Positions 3,900-6,023 of a stretch of 6,023 nt of DNA are shown here, one piece after another. How positions within the stretch are numbered: position 1 is the first letter of the stretch; each line of letters begins with the position of its first letter. A model generated the notes under the pieces. The model was not told the DNA's origin. It did not search any database and worked only from the letters and a program-made list of their open reading frames with translations. The stretch lies in assembly GCA_905209725.1 (NCBI GenBank), contig CAJLTZ010000111.1, positions 1-6,023 on the forward strand. Reading direction: 5' to 3'. The position numbers and the translations under genes were made by a program. Source of the stretch: an uncultured Muribaculaceae bacterium (GTDB lineage: Bacteria; Bacteroidota; Bacteroidia; Bacteroidales; Muribaculaceae).

Positions 3900-5570
3900 T
3901 CAACCGATAAGGGTAGCCAAATCTTCGTCAACGGTGGCGATGGTACCTATATTGAACTTCTCCTGAAGCACTTTCAGAATTTCGGGGGTGAAAAACGCCG
4001 GCAGCGTCGGGCCGGTGTGGATATTCTTCACTCCGAGGCTCAACAGGGCCAGAAGCACTATCACTGCCTTCTGCTCATACCATGCGATGTTGTAGACAAT
4101 CGGCAGATCGTTGACACTCTCCAGGTCGAAAGCGTCCTTGAGAGCATTGGCAATCACGACGAGCGAATAGGAGTCGTTACACTGTCCGGCATCGAGCACG
4201 CGCGGAACACCCTCGATATCACCGAGCGGAAGCTTGTTGTAGCGGTATTTGGCACAGCCTGCGGTGAGAATCACGCAGTCTTTAGGAAGCCTTTCCGCAA
4301 ATTCCGTATAGTATTTGCGCGAGGGCATTCTGCCGTCACAGCCTGCCATGACCACAAACTTGCGGATTTTACCGCTTTTGATGAGGTTGATAATCTTAGG
4401 CGCCAAAGCAAGCACCTGGTTATGGGCGAATCCGGCGACAATCTCACCGTGCTCTATCTCTGTCGGCGGCTGGCATGTCTGCGCCCGCTCTATGATTTCG
4501 GAAAAATCCTTTTTGCCGTCCTTCCCCTCGGGGATAAAATGTGTGCCGGGCATTCCGACGACACCGGTCGTGTAGACGCGGTCTATGTAGGTGGTTTTCG
4601 GACGCGGGGGCACGATGCAGTTGGAGGTGAAGAGGAACATGCCGTTGAATGTCTCGAACTCGTCAATCTGCCGCCACCATGCGTTGCCGTAGTTACCTGC
4701 AAAGTGGGGGAATTTCTTGAAGAAAGGATAGCTCTGGGCAGGGAGCATCTCCGAGTGGGTGTAGATGTCAACCCCTTTGCCTGCTGACTGTTCGAGCAGT
4801 TCCTCAAGATCCTTTAGGTCGTGACCGCTCACGAGTATGCCCGGACGGTTCCTTACCCCGATGTTTACCTTTGTGATTTCGGGATTGCCGTAGGTCGATG
4901 TGTTTGCCTTGTCAAGCAGAGCCATAGCCTTGACACCCCCGTCACCCACATTGAGCACGAGCGAAAACAGCTCATCCACGCTTATGTCAGGACGGCTTAT
5001 CTCGGCAAGGGCGTTCTCTATCACGACATATATGTCTTCGTCCTCATAACCGAGATTACAGGCGTGGCGGGCATAGGCTGCCATACCCTTGCAGCCGTAC
5101 ATGGCAAGCTGCTTGAGACCTCTTATATTCGGGTTCTTGTCATGGAGCACACTTGTGATTTCTTCTTCAAGAGTGCCGCTGTGTTCGATTACCTCATGTA
5201 CGCCATATTCCTCCTTTGGGATATGATACGACACCTCAGGCATGAAAGGAGGCTCCATGCTGCGCTTTTTCGACTCTCCTTCGAGTTCGTTTTTCAGGTC
5301 GAGGGCTTTTGAGATATAGCCGTCGAGCATATCATTGTTGAAGTTCGCGTTGGTAATGGTGGTGAACAGTGCGTCGACGATGAACCGGGATGCATCCTTG
5401 CTTGATGCGCCTTTCTCTCGCAACTGTCGGTTTACGATGGCCATACCACGGGCGATGTAAAGCAACTGATCCATTCTTGCAGACGTTTCGGGTTTCTTTC
5501 CGCATACGCCTTGTATCTCGCAGCCTTTGCCGCGTGCGGTCTCCTGGCACTGGTAACAGAACATTTTCAT
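3900..5570 (-). CDS. hcp: Hybrid cluster protein Hcp (hydroxylamine/NO reductase)
   Basis: A full-length, 556-residue cytoplasmic iron-sulfur protein. The N-terminal cluster motif is Cys5-x2-Cys8-x8-Cys17-x5-Cys23, the class I pattern binding [4Fe-4S], unlike the longer-spaced [2Fe-2S] motif of enterobacterial Hcp. The hybrid Fe-S-O cluster ligands are all present: His250 (SGHDL), Glu274 (HSEMLP), Cys318 (TSNC), Cys411 (AGCDG, the persulfide position), Cys439 (TAGCAKY), Cys464 (GQCND) and Glu499 with Lys501 (WYEQKAV). Their spacing matches the Desulfovibrio protein to within one residue. Hcp reduces hydroxylamine in vitro and acts on nitric oxide in vivo, including NO reduction and protein S-nitrosylation in E. 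coli. The partner reductase Hcr is not in the window. ATG 5570 is used; ATG 5564, giving MFCYQCQE, is the classic alternative. It lies 22 bases after the DUF488 stop. Confidence 0.97.
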   Translation of the reverse strand: MKMFCYQCQETARGKGCEIQGVCGKKPETSARMDQLLYIARGMAIVNRQLREKGASSKDASRFIVDALFTTITNANFNNDMLDGYISKALDLKNELEGESKKRSMEPPFMPEVSYHIPKEEYGVHEVIEHSGTLEEEITSVLHDKNPNIRGLKQLAMYGCKGMAAYARHACNLGYEDEDIYVVIENALAEISRPDISVDELFSLVLNVGDGGVKAMALLDKANTSTYGNPEITKVNIGVRNRPGILVSGHDLKDLEELLEQSAGKGVDIYTHSEMLPAQSYPFFKKFPHFAGNYGNAWWRQIDEFETFNGMFLFTSNCIVPPRPKTTYIDRVYTTGVVGMPGTHFIPEGKDGKKDFSEIIERAQTCQPPTEIEHGEIVAGFAHNQVLALAPKIINLIKSGKIRKFVVMAGCDGRMPSRKYYTEFAERLPKDCVILTAGCAKYRYNKLPLGDIEGVPRVLDAGQCNDSYSLVVIANALKDAFDLESVNDLPIVYNIAWYEQKAVIVLLALLSLGVKNIHTGPTLPAFFTPEILKVLQEKFNIGTIATVDEDLATLIG

Positions 5571-5592
5571 AAGTAGAGGATATGTTAAGAGA

Positions 5593-5943
5593 TTATTTTG
5601 TCAATAAGTCGTAAACCACAATGGCATTGTTATGTCGTTCATCATGAGATGAATAAAGTAATGTTACTACAGATTTCTGTGCAAGAAGATGTCGCAATGC
5701 CCCAAACGAAGGGCTGGTCTCCAGTTCTTTGGAATATCGAGTCTCAAATTCAGACCATCGGTTATCGGGATCCGCATGAAACCATTCGCGGAGTTCTGTG
5801 GACGGCGCGATATCCTTATCCCACAAATCATAATGGAAAGTCTCGTTCGAGAGACCTCTCGGCCAAAGTCTGTCTATATATACCCTGAAGCCGTCTTCCG
5901 GAGAAGCGGGTTCGTAAGCCCGTTTTAATTGATATTGTGTCAT
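5593..5943 (-). CDS. DUF488 (YeaO-like) family protein
   Basis: A 116-residue soluble protein of the DUF488 family (E. coli YeaO type), whose biochemical role is unknown. Hallmarks are DGFRVYIDRLWPRG (17-30), WDKDIAPSTELREWF (41-55), the DPDNRWSEFETRY block (58-70) and VTLLYSSHDERHNNA (93-107). Length is normal for the family, and there is no signal peptide or membrane helix. It is the first gene of the hcp operon; an in-frame TAA lies 24 bases upstream of the ATG at 5943, so the start is secure. The two palindromes upstream (5948-5959, 5972-5985) probably regulate it together with hcp. Its place suggests a stress-related role, but this is only context. Confidence 0.93.
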   Translation of the reverse strand: MTQYQLKRAYEPASPEDGFRVYIDRLWPRGLSNETFHYDLWDKDIAPSTELREWFHADPDNRWSEFETRYSKELETSPSFGALRHLLAQKSVVTLLYSSHDERHNNAIVVYDLLTK

Positions 5944-5947
5944 AAAC

Positions 5948-5959
5948 TGTAATATTACA
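5948..5959. promoter_or_regulatory. 12-bp perfect palindrome before the hcp operon
   Basis: TGTAATATTACA is fully self-complementary and ends 5 bases before the start codon of the DUF488 gene, inside the expected leader. It could be an operator or a small leader structure affecting initiation. AT-rich palindromes of this length can arise by chance. Confidence 0.35.
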
Positions 5960-5971
5960 TATATTTACTCA

Positions 5972-5985
5972 TTAGTGTCCACTAA
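5972..5985. promoter_or_regulatory. Palindrome with CRP/FNR-like 5-4-5 geometry
   Basis: TTAGTGTCCACTAA has 6-bp perfect arms around two bases. Read as TTAGT-N4-ACTAA it has the same length and spacing as the FNR site TTGAT-N4-ATCAA. CRP/FNR-family regulators such as HcpR commonly control hcp genes in anaerobes, so an operator is plausible. It lies 28 bases upstream of the operon's first ATG, with its centre 25 bp from that of the second palindrome. No clear TAnnTTTG box is visible nearby. It might instead be the end of an insertion sequence entering from the right edge. Confidence 0.4.
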
Positions 5986-6023
5986 AAAATCATAAGAACA
6001 CTTTGAAATTATTGAAATTCAAT

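Noticed and set aside
3895..3903. TTG start at 3903 for the four-helix membrane protein
   Set aside because: It would overlap the hcp stop, which is possible, but ATG 3894 is a better codon and loses only three residues. Kept as an alternative only.
4017..4787. 256-residue open frame on the plus strand
   Set aside because: It lies wholly antisense to hcp, whose protein is unmistakable, and its translation shows no family pattern. It results from hcp codon composition.
4821..5312. 163-residue open frame on the plus strand
   Set aside because: It is also antisense to hcp, with no recognisable domain and no promoter.

Overview
The window looks like chromosomal or integrated accessory DNA from a member of the Bacteroidota, most likely order Bacteroidales. 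The main evidence is promoter architecture: a -7 box TAnnTTTG with a TTTG element about 20 bp upstream appears in front of the left operon (212-243) and again in the large intergenic region (2489-2520). This is the Bacteroides-type primary sigma promoter, not the E. coli type. Most start codons have little or no Shine-Dalgarno sequence, which also fits. I cannot name a genus.

Left third (1-2332, plus strand): a compact operon reads HTH repressor (hipB-like, 268-468), split HipA N-terminal subdomain (hipS-like, 465-794), HipA-family kinase without that subdomain (hipT-like, 787-1791) and a DUF6155-family gene (1814-2332). The first three overlap by 4 and 8 bases and match the tripartite HipBST toxin-antitoxin layout. 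The kinase has intact catalytic residues and a Ser-Val-Ser motif at residues 57-59, the place of the regulatory Ser-Ile-Ser of E. coli O127 HipT. A 7-bp inverted repeat with an 8-bp spacer (188-209) sits just upstream of the promoter and is a good operator candidate. A degenerate copy lies at 126-147.

Middle (2333-3042): about 710 bases with no convincing gene but much structure. It holds three direct repeats at an exact 33-bp period (2380-2465), a Bacteroides-type promoter (2489-2520), and a long imperfect inverted repeat (2625-2714 against 2747-2853) whose arms look like two diverged copies of one promoter-like element. A rho-independent terminator (2979-3020) closes the operon arriving from the right. 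This part looks like a mobile-element scar or a non-coding element.

Right half (3043-5943, minus strand): a five-gene operon reads DUF488 (YeaO-like) protein, hybrid cluster protein Hcp, a four-helix membrane protein, a 39-residue single-helix protein and a small cupin. Hcp is complete with every metal ligand and is the functional anchor; in characterised bacteria it handles nitric oxide and hydroxylamine. The other genes are tightly packed behind it (5-base gap, ATGA overlap, 13-base gap), so they are probably accessory to nitrosative or redox stress defence. Two palindromes lie just upstream of the first gene (5948-5959 and 5972-5985); one has the 5-4-5 geometry of a CRP/FNR-family operator.

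The two operons point toward each other and seem functionally independent: one is a kinase toxin-antitoxin cassette, the other a nitrosative-stress operon. The most novel points are a HipS without tryptophan, the added DUF6155 gene, the unexplained intergenic repeats, and the small membrane proteins and cupin co-transcribed with hcp.
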